From positions 32,520 through 96,519 of the forward strand of contig CAZCGE010000025.1 of the NCBI GenBank assembly GCA_964498125.1: 64,000 nt of DNA, read 5' to 3'. This DNA comes from CAMDBL01 sp964498125. Its GTDB lineage: Bacteria; Pseudomonadota; Alphaproteobacteria; Rhizobiales; Hyphomicrobiaceae. Shown in pieces: positions 8,591 through 17,135 of the stretch (position 1 is its first letter; the number at the start of each line of letters is the position of its first letter). The position numbers were made by a program, and so were the translations under genes. The notes beneath the pieces are model-generated. The model saw only the letters and a list, made by a program, of their open reading frames with translations, was not told the origin of the DNA and ran no database searches.

Positions 8591-9247
8591 TCAGGCCCGG
8601 CGCGAGGCAAACCGCAAGCGAGATTCGCCCAGCTCGATCAAATCACCGTCCCGCAGGCGCGCGCGGGGCACGCGCTTGCCGTTCACCACCACGCCATTGC
8701 CCTCGCTGCTCGACATATCGACGACAATGATCTCGCTATCCTCCGTGCGCTGGATGACGGCATGAAAGCGATGCACCGACTGGTTCGCCAGCACCAGGTC
8801 GTTGTCGACTTCGCGTCCGATCCGCATCAATTCGCGGCCGATCGGAATGCGAGCGCCGGCTTTGCCTTCGATCTCGATCGTCGCGTCCACGGGCCAGGTA
8901 TAGCCATCACTGGCGTCTGACTGGGCCGCTTCGGCGCCCTCAGCTGGCTGTGGCGCCGGCATCGCGGCGCGGGTGGCCGTGGCGAAGGAGCGGCGGCGCA
9001 GGACATGACCGAGGATCGCCAACAGCGGCACGGCGAGCAATGCCGCCAACCCGAGCATCAAGGCCGGCGCATGCGTATAGGACTGGCGCAGCCAGATCGC
9101 CACCGCGGCTGAGGCCGCCACGGCCGCTGCCGCCAGCGACGCCATGAACTGCGCGAAGTCTGCAGTCAAAGTCGCGCCAGGCTGCGACAGCGCAACGATC
9201 ACGGCCAGCGGGCTGGCGCCAAGCTCGATGAGCGCAGGCAACGTCAC
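8591..9247 (-). CDS. Membrane-anchored FHA domain protein
   Basis: Two hydrophobic segments occupy the N-terminal 90 residues. A short linker and a C-terminal FHA domain follow (RIGREVDNDLVL, SVHRFHAVIQ, SSSEGNGVVVNGKRV, LRDGDLIELG). I placed the start at GTG 9247, which has GGAGG seven bases upstream; an ATG at 9262 has no such site. The topology puts the phosphothreonine-binding domain on the cytoplasmic face of the membrane. It is divergent from the kinase at 9438, and the 190 bases between them must hold both promoters. Confidence 0.82.
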   Translation of the reverse strand: MTLPALIELGASPLAVIVALSQPGATLTADFAQFMASLAAAAVAASAAVAIWLRQSYTHAPALMLGLAALLAVPLLAILGHVLRRRSFATATRAAMPAPQPAEGAEAAQSDASDGYTWPVDATIEIEGKAGARIPIGRELMRIGREVDNDLVLANQSVHRFHAVIQRTEDSEIIVVDMSSSEGNGVVVNGKRVPRARLRDGDLIELGESRLRFASRRA

Positions 9248-9437
9248 CGCCTGGACCTCCATTGATGAATCAGTTGCGCCACTGTCTGAGGGGTTGAGGG
9301 CGGCAACATGGCCGCAAGTTGGCGTTTTTCGTCAGTCCGGCGCGCGCGTCAGCTCGCGAACGTGCCACATTGTTGTGCCACTTGCGTGCGGAACTGAGCG
9401 TCCGATGGGCTGGTCGGCAGGCTGGAAGAACGGGGAA

Positions 9438-11717
9438 ATGACGAACCTGCTCGCGCTGCAATCTGGCACCGATCTGGTCTCCGACTACAGAATCGAGCGC
9501 GTGCTCGGGGCCGGCGGATTCGGCATCACCTATCTCGCCAGTGAGCCCGCCCTGGAGCGGCGCGTCGCCATCAAGGAATATTTTCCGAACGATTTTGCCA
9601 TGCGCGGCGCTGGCAATGGCGTGCGGCCGCGATCACCGGACTGTGTCGGCGATTTCCAATGGGGCATCGAGCGTTTTATCAATGAAGCGCAGACGCTGGC
9701 GAAATTCGACCACGCCAATATCGTGCGCGTCTACCGCACGTTCAAAGGTAACGACACCGCCTACATGGTGTTGCAGTTCGAGGAGGGCCAGAGCCTCAAG
9801 AGCTGGCTCAAGGGCCTCGGGCGCGCGCCCCGGCAGCGCGAGATCGATGGCATCCTGGCGCCGCTGCTGGATGCCCTCGAGGTCGTGCACAAGGCGGATT
9901 TCCTGCATCGCGACATCGCTCCCGACAACATCATCATCCGCCAAGATGGCACTCCGGTTTTGATCGACTTCGGCGCGGCCCGCGGCGAGCTTGCAGCCTA
10001 TTCGAAAACCGTCAGCGCATTGGTCAAGCCGGGTTACAGTCCCTATGAGCAATACGCCGAGACCAGCCGGCAGCAGGGCCCGTGGAGCGATATCTATGCG
10101 CTGGGCGCTACGCTCTATCATGCCATCACCGGCAAGCGTCCGCCCGATGCGCCCTCGCGCCTACTCAACGACGAGCTGGTGCCGGCGCGCGAGGCCGCAC
10201 TTGCCGGCTACCGCCAGGGCTTCCTTGCGGCCGTCGATGCTGCCCTGGCGCTGAACGTCGAGGCGCGCCCGCAATCGGTGGCCGCCTGGCGCGGTCCGCT
10301 CTTGGCCCCCGACCCGCGCAAACCCAACTGGCTGACCCGTGCCATCGCGCGCCGCCGCCGTGACCAGGCGACCGATGCCGCGGCCGATCATGCAGGCGGT
10401 GGCCCTGGCGCCGCCGTGCCGCCGCCGCCCGATGCGCCAGGGCCGCACGGCCGCATGCTCGATTTTATCGATGGCCTGAAACACAAGTCCGATGCAGCGC
10501 CTGCCGCCGACACGCCAGGGCAGGGAGCTGGCGTCTCGACCTCGCGGTCGGCCAAGCGGCCGGGTTCCGAGACGACCGTCAAACTTTCGGCGCGCGCGGC
10601 GCCCGAGACCAAGCCCGCTGCCGAGCCGACCGCCAAGGGGCCGCGGCCCCGACCGGTGCGCTCGGGCCATCGCATCGGCAGCTGGCGACCGCTGCTCGTC
10701 AAGCTGTTGATCGGCGCCGGTGTCGCGGCGGCCGCGGTCGGGCTGCAGGAGCAGGTGCCGCGCGTCGAGAGCCGGGCTGCACCCACGGTCACGCCGGCCA
10801 GCCCCAATGCAGCCTCCGCGCGCCTGATCCACGGCCACCGCGGTCCTGCCACGGCGGTGGCGTTCACCGACGATGGGCGCCAATTGATCTCCGGCAGCCG
10901 CGACGCCACGCTACGCATCTGGAATGCCGGCACCGGCGCATTGCTGCGGACCGTCGAACTCGACAACGGTGCGCCGACCGCACTCGCCGTCTCGGCGCGG
11001 CGGGCGCTCACGGGACACGGCGATGGTACGATCGTGATATGGGATCTCGACACGGGCGAGAAGCACGCCGTCTTCCGCCGCAGCGACTCCGGTGTCGTCT
11101 CCCTGGCATTCCTGGGCGAAGGCGCGCGGTTTGCCGCAGGTTATCAGGACCAGAGCGTCGCGGTTTGGGAGTTGCGCACGCCGCGCCAGCCTGCGTATGT
11201 CCTGGAGGGGCACGATGGACCGGCGCAGGCGCTGACGTTCAGTGCGCCAGGCCCCTTCCTGGCTTCGGGCAGCACCGATCGCACCGTAAAGCTGTGGTCG
11301 GCGTCGAGCCAGGGGCTGGTGCGCACCTACCGCGGCCACCGCGACACGGTCAGTGCCGTTGGGTTCACGCCGGATGGCAAAATCCTGGCGACCGGCGCCC
11401 ACGATGGCGGCATCCGCTTATGGTCGACATCCTCGAACCGCCTCTACCGCGCCTGGACGGGGCACGCCGGCAAGATCGCCGGCCTGAGTTTTTCGCCGGC
11501 CGGCGATCTTTTGGCCTCAGTCGGTGATGATGGAGCCGTGCGCCTGTGGGATTTCAAGCGCGGCCGTATCGCGCGGGTGATGACCGGGCATATCGGCGTG
11601 GTGCGTGCCGTTGCCTATGCTCCGGACGGACGCGGGGTCGCCAGCGCGGGAGAAGACGGGACGCTGCGCATCTGGGACGCAATTTTTGCGCGGACGACTC
11701 GAGATCAGCGCGATTAG
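9438..11717 (+). CDS. Membrane Ser/Thr protein kinase with C-terminal WD40 propeller
   Basis: The 759-residue protein has a Hanks-type kinase domain (about 15-275) with a glycine loop GAGGFG, Lys in AIKEYF near residue 45, HRDIAPDN near 156 and DFGAAR near 176. An Ala/Pro-rich linker follows, then one membrane helix near 418-436. Seven WD40 repeats (about 464-757) end in variants of IRLW, enough for a closed propeller. The kinase should be cytoplasmic and the propeller periplasmic. The start ATG follows CGGGGAA. Together with the PP2C and FHA genes this makes a phospho-signalling cluster. Confidence 0.92.
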   Translation: MTNLLALQSGTDLVSDYRIERVLGAGGFGITYLASEPALERRVAIKEYFPNDFAMRGAGNGVRPRSPDCVGDFQWGIERFINEAQTLAKFDHANIVRVYRTFKGNDTAYMVLQFEEGQSLKSWLKGLGRAPRQREIDGILAPLLDALEVVHKADFLHRDIAPDNIIIRQDGTPVLIDFGAARGELAAYSKTVSALVKPGYSPYEQYAETSRQQGPWSDIYALGATLYHAITGKRPPDAPSRLLNDELVPAREAALAGYRQGFLAAVDAALALNVEARPQSVAAWRGPLLAPDPRKPNWLTRAIARRRRDQATDAAADHAGGGPGAAVPPPPDAPGPHGRMLDFIDGLKHKSDAAPAADTPGQGAGVSTSRSAKRPGSETTVKLSARAAPETKPAAEPTAKGPRPRPVRSGHRIGSWRPLLVKLLIGAGVAAAAVGLQEQVPRVESRAAPTVTPASPNAASARLIHGHRGPATAVAFTDDGRQLISGSRDATLRIWNAGTGALLRTVELDNGAPTALAVSARRALTGHGDGTIVIWDLDTGEKHAVFRRSDSGVVSLAFLGEGARFAAGYQDQSVAVWELRTPRQPAYVLEGHDGPAQALTFSAPGPFLASGSTDRTVKLWSASSQGLVRTYRGHRDTVSAVGFTPDGKILATGAHDGGIRLWSTSSNRLYRAWTGHAGKIAGLSFSPAGDLLASVGDDGAVRLWDFKRGRIARVMTGHIGVVRAVAYAPDGRGVASAGEDGTLRIWDAIFARTTRDQRD

Positions 11718-12238
11718 TCGGTGCCGGCGACATGATGGCGCATCCGCGCCGACGCCTGTGAACAGGCGAGTCAAGCGCGAACATGGCACGTGTACGCCGA
11801 GCCGACCCCGAGAGCGGCCACCCGGCGGTGGAAAACTGGTCCTTCGCATGACTGCGCAGCCGATCCGCCGTGTGTCTGCGAGCCAGGCAAGAACGGGTTT
11901 TTTGCCGCCTTGGCGATGCCCGATTTTTTTTGCACAGATCTATCCACGGCAGAGTTTGCGGACGTCAAATGCAGCTTGAGCTGGGGGAGGGTGTATATTT
12001 GAAAAAGCGACACGATAACAATTATTTGTGACAGTCCACTCAGTGCACAATGTGGCTTGCAAAATGAGCACCGCGAATTGGCCCCTTCGAGGCAATCTTC
12101 CATTAGCCGACGAATCCGTTATGGTCCGGCGGCGTCACGTGAGTCGGGGCCTGGTCGAGAGGGCATTTCGTTCCAACCCCGCGGATCGTGATTGAGACGT
12201 TCGAAGTTGGTGCAACGTAGGCCCTAGCGGGGGTGCTT
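11718..12238. other. Long gap upstream of the cold-shock gene
   Basis: No convincing gene is seen in these 521 bases. The middle part (about 11,970-12,050) is clearly more A+T-rich than its surroundings and contains TTGAAA followed after 17 bases by TTATTT, a weak promoter-like pair. The remaining 190 bases before the start would be a long untranslated leader for the cold-shock gene, which is common for cold-shock mRNAs. Confidence 0.5.
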
Positions 12239-12844
12239 ATGGTTGATTACAAAGGTCCACCAGAGTTGACGGCGCTTGATCGTGAGGTCATCGCACAGAC
12301 CGGTGGTGGACTAGATGAGCCGGGCCTCGAGGTCTTTGAGGTTGCCGGTGCGATAAAGTGGTTCGATGCTTCCAAAGGTTACGGCTTTATCATTCCAGAT
12401 AATGGTCTGACCGATGTTCTCTTGCACGTGACGTGCTTGCGGGCTGGGGGCTACCAGACAGCCTACGAAGGAGCTCGCGTGCATGCGCAGGTGCTGAAGC
12501 GGCCAAAAGGGCTGCAGGCATTTCGCATCTTGAGCATGGATGAAAGCACAGCTATTCATCCATCGCAGCTGCCACAGAGAACTCATGTCGTCGTCGAACC
12601 AGAAAGTGACTGGGAACGTGCGATGGTCAAGTGGTTCAATCGGGTGCGCGGCTTCGGGTTCTTGACTCGTGGTGAAGGCACTCCAGATGTGTTCGTGCAC
12701 ATGGAGACGCTGCGGCGTTTCGGTTTCACTGAACTCAGGCCCGGACAGATTGTCCAGGTCCGCTGGGGCCATGGCTCGAAAGGCTGCATGGCGGCCGAGC
12801 TGCGCCCTGATGGGGTGCCGACAGGTCTGCCGCTGTCTCACTGA
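12239..12844 (+). CDS. Double cold-shock-domain protein
   Basis: The 201-residue protein has two cold-shock domains: one from about residue 33 (AIKWFDASKGYGFIIPD, then DVLLHVTCL) and one from about residue 128 (MVKWFNRVRGFGFLTRG, then DVFVHMETL). Both keep the RNP1-like aromatic KGYGFI or RGFGFL surface that binds single-stranded RNA or DNA. A GTG six bases earlier is an alternative start. Codon use is visibly richer in A and T than in neighbouring genes. A DUF192 gene follows 14 bases after the stop, an arrangement I recall from other alphaproteobacteria. Confidence 0.9.
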   Translation: MVDYKGPPELTALDREVIAQTGGGLDEPGLEVFEVAGAIKWFDASKGYGFIIPDNGLTDVLLHVTCLRAGGYQTAYEGARVHAQVLKRPKGLQAFRILSMDESTAIHPSQLPQRTHVVVEPESDWERAMVKWFNRVRGFGFLTRGEGTPDVFVHMETLRRFGFTELRPGQIVQVRWGHGSKGCMAAELRPDGVPTGLPLSH

Positions 12845-12857
12845 CAGGCGCGCGGGC

Positions 12858-13343
12858 GTGGCTGCAATCATCTCGAATCTTTGCAGGGCTGCCGTCATGG
12901 CGGCCCTGTTCTGTTGTGTCGTTTTGCTGATGGCCTCCCAAGCCTCGCTCGAGGCCAAAATGCGTCAGGATAATTTGACCCTTGTCACGGCCACCGGGGA
13001 ACGAGCGATCGTGATCGAAGTGGCCGAGACGCTCGAGGAGAAGTCTCTCGGGCTGATGTTCCGCTCGAGTCTGGCGGACGGTCAGGGCATGCTGTTCCCC
13101 TATCAGGGGCCGCAGGAAATCACCATGTGGATGCGCAACACGCTGATCCCCTTGGATATGGTCTTCATTCGCGCCGACGGAACGGTGCATCGCATCGAGG
13201 CGCGCACCGAGCCGCTGTCGGAGCGCACCATCGGCTCGCAAGGGCCGGTGACAGCCGTGCTGGAGCTGGCCGGCGGCGCCGCCGAGCGGTTTGGCTTGAA
13301 GGTCGGCGACAAGGTTCGCCATCCCCATTTCAAGGCGAAGTGA
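12858..13343 (+). CDS. DUF192 family exported protein
   Basis: The mature part matches DUF192 (VIEVAETLEEKSLGLMFR, GMLFPY, MWMRNTLIPLDMVFI, VLELAGG). A hydrophobic signal segment (MAALFCCVVLLMAS) precedes it. The start is GTG 12858, with ATG 12897 as an alternative that still keeps the signal core. The function of DUF192 is unknown. It probably shares a transcript with the cold-shock gene. Confidence 0.88.
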   Translation: MAAIISNLCRAAVMAALFCCVVLLMASQASLEAKMRQDNLTLVTATGERAIVIEVAETLEEKSLGLMFRSSLADGQGMLFPYQGPQEITMWMRNTLIPLDMVFIRADGTVHRIEARTEPLSERTIGSQGPVTAVLELAGGAAERFGLKVGDKVRHPHFKAK

Positions 13344-13366
13344 CGCGACACGCACTGTTCGGCGCC

Positions 13367-13448
13367 GATGTTGAAACGCTAAGGCCTGCATTGGCTCAGC
13401 TGATGATAAGTGTGAGCAAAAACAATCTCTGGCCCGCGTTTCGACATC
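13367..13448. repeat. 82-bp palindrome-ended element, copy 1
   Basis: The ends are 13-bp imperfect inverted repeats: gatgttgaaacgc at 13367-13379 and gcgtttcgacatc at 13436-13448 (12 of 13 paired). A second element of exactly the same length and with near-identical ends lies at 27271-27352; the interiors differ more. No coding capacity. Confidence 0.75.
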
Positions 13449-13590
13449 AGCATTGAACAGCGTCACGCGCCATGGTGTGCGGATTTGTTGCAGCAGTCTG
13501 GCGCTGGGCCGTGGGTTGCCAGGAGCATCGGAATGGCCCATGGCGATGGCGCATCACGTCTGCAACCACCCAGCCCGGACCCTGCCGCCC

Positions 13591-14442
13591 ATGCCAGTTC
13601 GATCCACCCTTCCAGCTGAAGCCGCGGCCATCGACGCAGCGGCCAGCCGGCATCTGACGCCCTGCGGGGATGGCCACATGGTCTGGCGGCGCTGGGGCAG
13701 CGGTGTGCCCGTGGTGCTGCTGCATGGTGGCTCGGGCTCTTGGACTCACTGGATCAAGACCATCCCCGCCCTGATGCCGCGCTATGAGGTGTGGGCCTGC
13801 GACTTGCCGGGCCTTGGTGGCAGCTCGATGCCGGACGCGCCACTGACGCCGGCGTCGTGCGCGGTGGCCTTCGCCCGCGGCCTGCGTCAGCTCATTCCGG
13901 CGGGGCGAGGGCTGCACGTCGTCGCCTTTTCGTTCGGCGCGCACGTGTCGACGCTGGCGCTCGAGTCATTGGGTGACGATGTGATCAGTTTCATCATGAC
14001 CGGGTGTTCGGGACTTGGCCTGCGCGGGCCAAGGGACATGCCGGGACTCCCCAAGGAGCGCTCGACCATGTCGGCCGCCGAGCGCCGCGAGGTGCATCGG
14101 CGCGCGCTCGAGATGCTGATGATCGCCGATCCAGCATTGATCGACGAGGCCGCCATAGACCTGCAGGCCGAGAATGTCCGGCAGGCCCGCTTCCGCAGCC
14201 GCGAGTTCGCGCAAACCGACGAGGTCCGGCGCGGACTGGCCGATATCCGGGTGCCGGTTCGCGCCATCTGGGGCGAGCGCGATGCCGTGGCGCGGCCAAG
14301 TGTCGAGGCCGTCTTCGCGGTGCTGGCCGAGCACCATCCCGAGTTGGTGACGCGCGTGATCCCCGGCGCCGGCCACTGGGTCATGTACGAGCAGCCGGAG
14401 GCCTACAATGCGGCGCTGCTTGAGATGCTGGAGCTGGGGTGA
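13591..14442 (+). CDS. Alpha/beta hydrolase
   Basis: The 283-residue protein has the alpha/beta-hydrolase layout: oxyanion loop LLHGGSGSW, DLPGLGGS, nucleophile elbow VAFSFGAH with Ser in place, an acid in IWGERDAV and a final His in PGAGHWVMYE. The substrate cannot be told. I chose ATG 13591 (MPVRST) because the 46 codons upstream in the same frame look non-coding; no start here has a strong ribosome site. The gene converges on the CoA-transferase gene, with 3 bases between them. Confidence 0.82.
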   Translation: MPVRSTLPAEAAAIDAAASRHLTPCGDGHMVWRRWGSGVPVVLLHGGSGSWTHWIKTIPALMPRYEVWACDLPGLGGSSMPDAPLTPASCAVAFARGLRQLIPAGRGLHVVAFSFGAHVSTLALESLGDDVISFIMTGCSGLGLRGPRDMPGLPKERSTMSAAERREVHRRALEMLMIADPALIDEAAIDLQAENVRQARFRSREFAQTDEVRRGLADIRVPVRAIWGERDAVARPSVEAVFAVLAEHHPELVTRVIPGAGHWVMYEQPEAYNAALLEMLELG

Positions 14443-14445
14443 GCG

Positions 14446-15633
14446 TCAGACACCGATTGGGTGGGGCTTGCGCGTCAAACCCACAATCGCCTCCGCGTCA
14501 TAGCCCAGCTCGGCCAGGATCTCGGCGGTGTGCTCGCCGGTGAGCGGCGCGGGCCGGTCGGGCTGGCGCGCGGCCTCGTGAAAGACGATCGGGAACTTGA
14601 GTGAGCGCCTTGCCGGCGTCGGGCCGGCAAATTTCGCCTCGAACATACCGACCGACTGCAGGTGCGGATCAGCCAGCAGATCGGCCGGCCAGTTGACCCT
14701 CGAGCAGGGAATGTCGGCTTCTTCGAAAGCGGCCAGCCATTCGCTCGACGTCTTGCGCGGCAGTTCGCTGGCGACGACGCCGTACAGCTCGGGCATGCGC
14801 CGCGAGCGCTCGGTGGCGTCCTCGAACCAGGGGCCAATCACGTCGGAACGGCCGATGATGGCCAGCATGCGGCTCCAGTTTTCCTTGGAGTATGGCAGCA
14901 CGCCGATCCAACCGTCGGCCGTCTGGTAGGGACGCCGATCCGGCGCCAGCACGCGGTGATAGCCCATGGCGCCGTTGTCCTCGAAGGTCGCGGCGCCCAG
15001 ATGCTCGTTCATCAGGAACGCCACCATCGTCTCGAACATCGGCACTTCGACGTGCTGCGCTCCGCCACCATTGCGCTGGCGATTGAACAGCGCCGCCAGC
15101 ACGGCGTAGACCACGGTCAGGCCGGTAATCTTGTCGGCGATGATGCTGGGTGTGATGGCCGGCTTGCCGTCGCGCATGCCGAACAGCCCCGCCAGGCCCG
15201 AAGCCGACTGGATGATGTCGTCATAGGCCGGGCGGCCAGCATAGGGGCCGCGGCTGCCGAAGCCGACCGCGGCGCAGTAGACGATGCGGTCATTCAGCGC
15301 CTTGACGTCGGCGTAGCCGAAACCGAGCCGGTCCATGCTGACCTGGCGCATGTTGTGCACCAGCACATCGGCGGTCGGGATCAAGCGGCGCAGCACATGC
15401 TTGCCCATATCGGACTTGAGATCGAGGGCGAGCGAGCGCTTATTGCGGTTGTTGTTGGCGACCAGCGCGCTGAGGCCGTCGGCGATCGGCGGCACGGCAC
15501 GCATGCTCTCGCCCTCGGGCGGCTCGACCTTGATCACCTCGGCGCCGAGGTCGCCCAGTGTCTGGGTCGCATAGGGGCCGAGAATAACTGCGGTCAAGTC
15601 GAGGATGCGGATGCCGTTGAGGAAGGGGAGCAT
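14446..15633 (-). CDS. CaiB/BaiF-type (class III) CoA-transferase
   Basis: The 395-residue protein has the family's opening (GIRILDLTAVILGPYATQ, LGDLGAEVIKVEPP) and the NNNRNKRSLALDLKS segment. VGFGSRGPYAGRPAYDDIIQ and VPMFETMVAFL are further family blocks. The catalytic Asp of such enzymes lies in the N-terminal third. They move CoA between carboxylic acids; the acids used here cannot be predicted. There is no acyl-CoA dehydrogenase or hydratase nearby to suggest a pathway. Confidence 0.9.
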   Translation of the reverse strand: MLPFLNGIRILDLTAVILGPYATQTLGDLGAEVIKVEPPEGESMRAVPPIADGLSALVANNNRNKRSLALDLKSDMGKHVLRRLIPTADVLVHNMRQVSMDRLGFGYADVKALNDRIVYCAAVGFGSRGPYAGRPAYDDIIQSASGLAGLFGMRDGKPAITPSIIADKITGLTVVYAVLAALFNRQRNGGGAQHVEVPMFETMVAFLMNEHLGAATFEDNGAMGYHRVLAPDRRPYQTADGWIGVLPYSKENWSRMLAIIGRSDVIGPWFEDATERSRRMPELYGVVASELPRKTSSEWLAAFEEADIPCSRVNWPADLLADPHLQSVGMFEAKFAGPTPARRSLKFPIVFHEAARQPDRPAPLTGEHTAEILAELGYDAEAIVGLTRKPHPIGV

Positions 15634-15900
15634 GTCGGTCCATTATTCGATCTGGTTGCGGCCCGCAGTGTAGAACGAGGCGTGCGGTGTCGGCCAGCGC
15701 GGGCTTTGTCGAGCTGCTGTGACCGCGGCGACACGGCGGGCGGTCCGTGGCGGGGGGCGGGCTCGAGCCCGTAGCATGAAATTGCTGGGCTTTATCCACG
15801 ACCGCGACAACGCCACGGTGTGCGGGTCGCTCGGCGGCCATGACACAGGCCGCATCGCCCGCTAGGTTGTTGGCGAATGCAATCTACACACCGAGGCATC

Positions 15901-16581
15901 ATGCGCGGCTGGACGTTCGCTTTCGATCTCGATGGCACGCTGGTCGATACGGCCCCAGACCTGATCAGCGCCACCAACTTCGTCATGCGCGAACTTGGCC
16001 TGCCGCCGGTGCCGACCGAGCATCTGCGATCGCAGATCAGCTACGGCTCGCGGCATCTGATCGCCACCGGCTTGAAGCTCCACCAGCGACCCTGCACCGA
16101 GGCCGAACTCGACCGGCTACTCGATGTCATGCTCGACCACTACGCCGAAAACATTGCCGTGCACAGCCGGCCTTTCGAGGACACACAGGCAACGCTCGAG
16201 CGTTTCCACAGTGCGGGCGCGCGCCTGGTCGTGTGCACCAACAAGAAAGAGGACTTGTCGCGGCGCCTACTGGGCGAACTGGGCCTCGATCGGCTGTTCC
16301 AGTCGATCGCCGGCCGCGACACGTTCGCCGTCTGCAAGCCGGACCCCGCGCACTTGACCGGCGTCATTGCCCGCGTCGGCGGCGATGCATCGCGGGCGGT
16401 GATGGTCGGCGACAGCGACGTCGACGTCGAGACGGCGAAGGCCGCCGGCATCCCCGTCGTCGGCGTCAGCTTCGGCTATTCGGTGCAGCCGATGCATACG
16501 CTCGGCGCCGACGTTGTCATCGACCACTACCGCGAACTCGATGATGCCATGCGCCGGCTGCTGGCCCGCGCCGCCGCCTGA
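15901..16581 (+). CDS. gph: HAD hydrolase, phosphoglycolate phosphatase-like
   Basis: The 226-residue protein has all HAD motifs: FDLDGTLVDTAPDL at the N-terminus, VCTNKK (motif II), a Lys in CKPDP and VGDSDVDVETAKAAG (motif IV). The alpha-helical cap between motifs I and II is the size seen in phosphoglycolate phosphatases. The closest characterised role is removal of 2-phosphoglycolate. The ATG at 15901 follows GAGG; an ATG at 15877 would add eight residues. Confidence 0.87.
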   Translation: MRGWTFAFDLDGTLVDTAPDLISATNFVMRELGLPPVPTEHLRSQISYGSRHLIATGLKLHQRPCTEAELDRLLDVMLDHYAENIAVHSRPFEDTQATLERFHSAGARLVVCTNKKEDLSRRLLGELGLDRLFQSIAGRDTFAVCKPDPAHLTGVIARVGGDASRAVMVGDSDVDVETAKAAGIPVVGVSFGYSVQPMHTLGADVVIDHYRELDDAMRRLLARAAA

Positions 16582-16684
16582 GCGCTGGATAACGTCCTCT
16601 CGTCCCGGTTGCGCCACATTCCCTGCGCATATGCCGGCAAGCGCCGATTGTGCGCTGCAAAAGAAACGAGAAGGAGATGATCAG

Positions 16685-16948
16685 ATGCTCAAACGACTCG
16701 TGGCAATCGCCATCCTCGCGACATCGCTGGCCAGCAGCGCCTTTGCGCAGACAGCGACCGATGTGAACCAATGCATCCAGGCAGCTCAAGACCTCGCCCA
16801 AGCGGCTGAAGACAAGCCGTTGGCCAACGACAAGCTTGAGAAAGTCGAGCAGCTCTTGAATGAGATGGAAGACCTCTGCGACGCCAATCAGGTGGTCGAG
16901 GCCATGGCCTTGGCCAAGGACATCGAGGCAGCGATCAACACGCAGTAG
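16685..16948 (+). CDS. Small secreted helical protein of unknown function
   Basis: The 87-residue product begins with a clear signal peptide (MLKRLVAIAILATSLASSAFA, cut before QTATD). The mature ~66 residues are acidic and helical, with two Cys (VNQCIQAA and EDLCDAN) that could form a disulfide. The start has a strong AGAAGGAGATG region upstream. I do not recognise the family. A perfect 24-bp inverted repeat begins 21 bases after its stop and could end its transcript. Confidence 0.8.
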   Translation: MLKRLVAIAILATSLASSAFAQTATDVNQCIQAAQDLAQAAEDKPLANDKLEKVEQLLNEMEDLCDANQVVEAMALAKDIEAAINTQ

Positions 16949-16969
16949 GCCTTGCTGGAAATGGGGCTG

Positions 16970-17050
16970 AAAATGGGGACAGTCACATTTTCTACAACGG
17001 TCTCGGCAGCGACACCGTCTGTCATGAGAAAATGTGACTGTCCCCATTTT
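16970..17050. repeat. 81-bp REP-like element with perfect 24-bp inverted ends
   Basis: The left arm, 16970-16993, starts aaaatggggacagtcacatt; the right arm, 17027-17050, is its exact reverse complement. The 33-base centre is not palindromic. The core ggggacagtcacatttt is a motif I recall around REP-associated transposase genes in other proteobacteria; no such transposase is in this window. It lies between two genes of the same direction. Confidence 0.85.
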
Positions 17051-17080
17051 CTCCATTTTCTCCTAAGCCTTGCAAGTTTC

Positions 17081-17110
17081 CCTCACCCGGTGCCAATTCA
17101 CGGGGTGAGG
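17081..17110. terminator. Hairpin before the AEC transporter
   Basis: Arms cctcaccc and gggtgagg enclose a loop of 14 bases. There is no T-run. It may be a transcript end for the upstream gene or a leader structure of the transporter gene 25 bases further on. Confidence 0.35.
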
Positions 17111-17135
17111 TTGCTGTCTGGCTCGGAGTGGGGGC

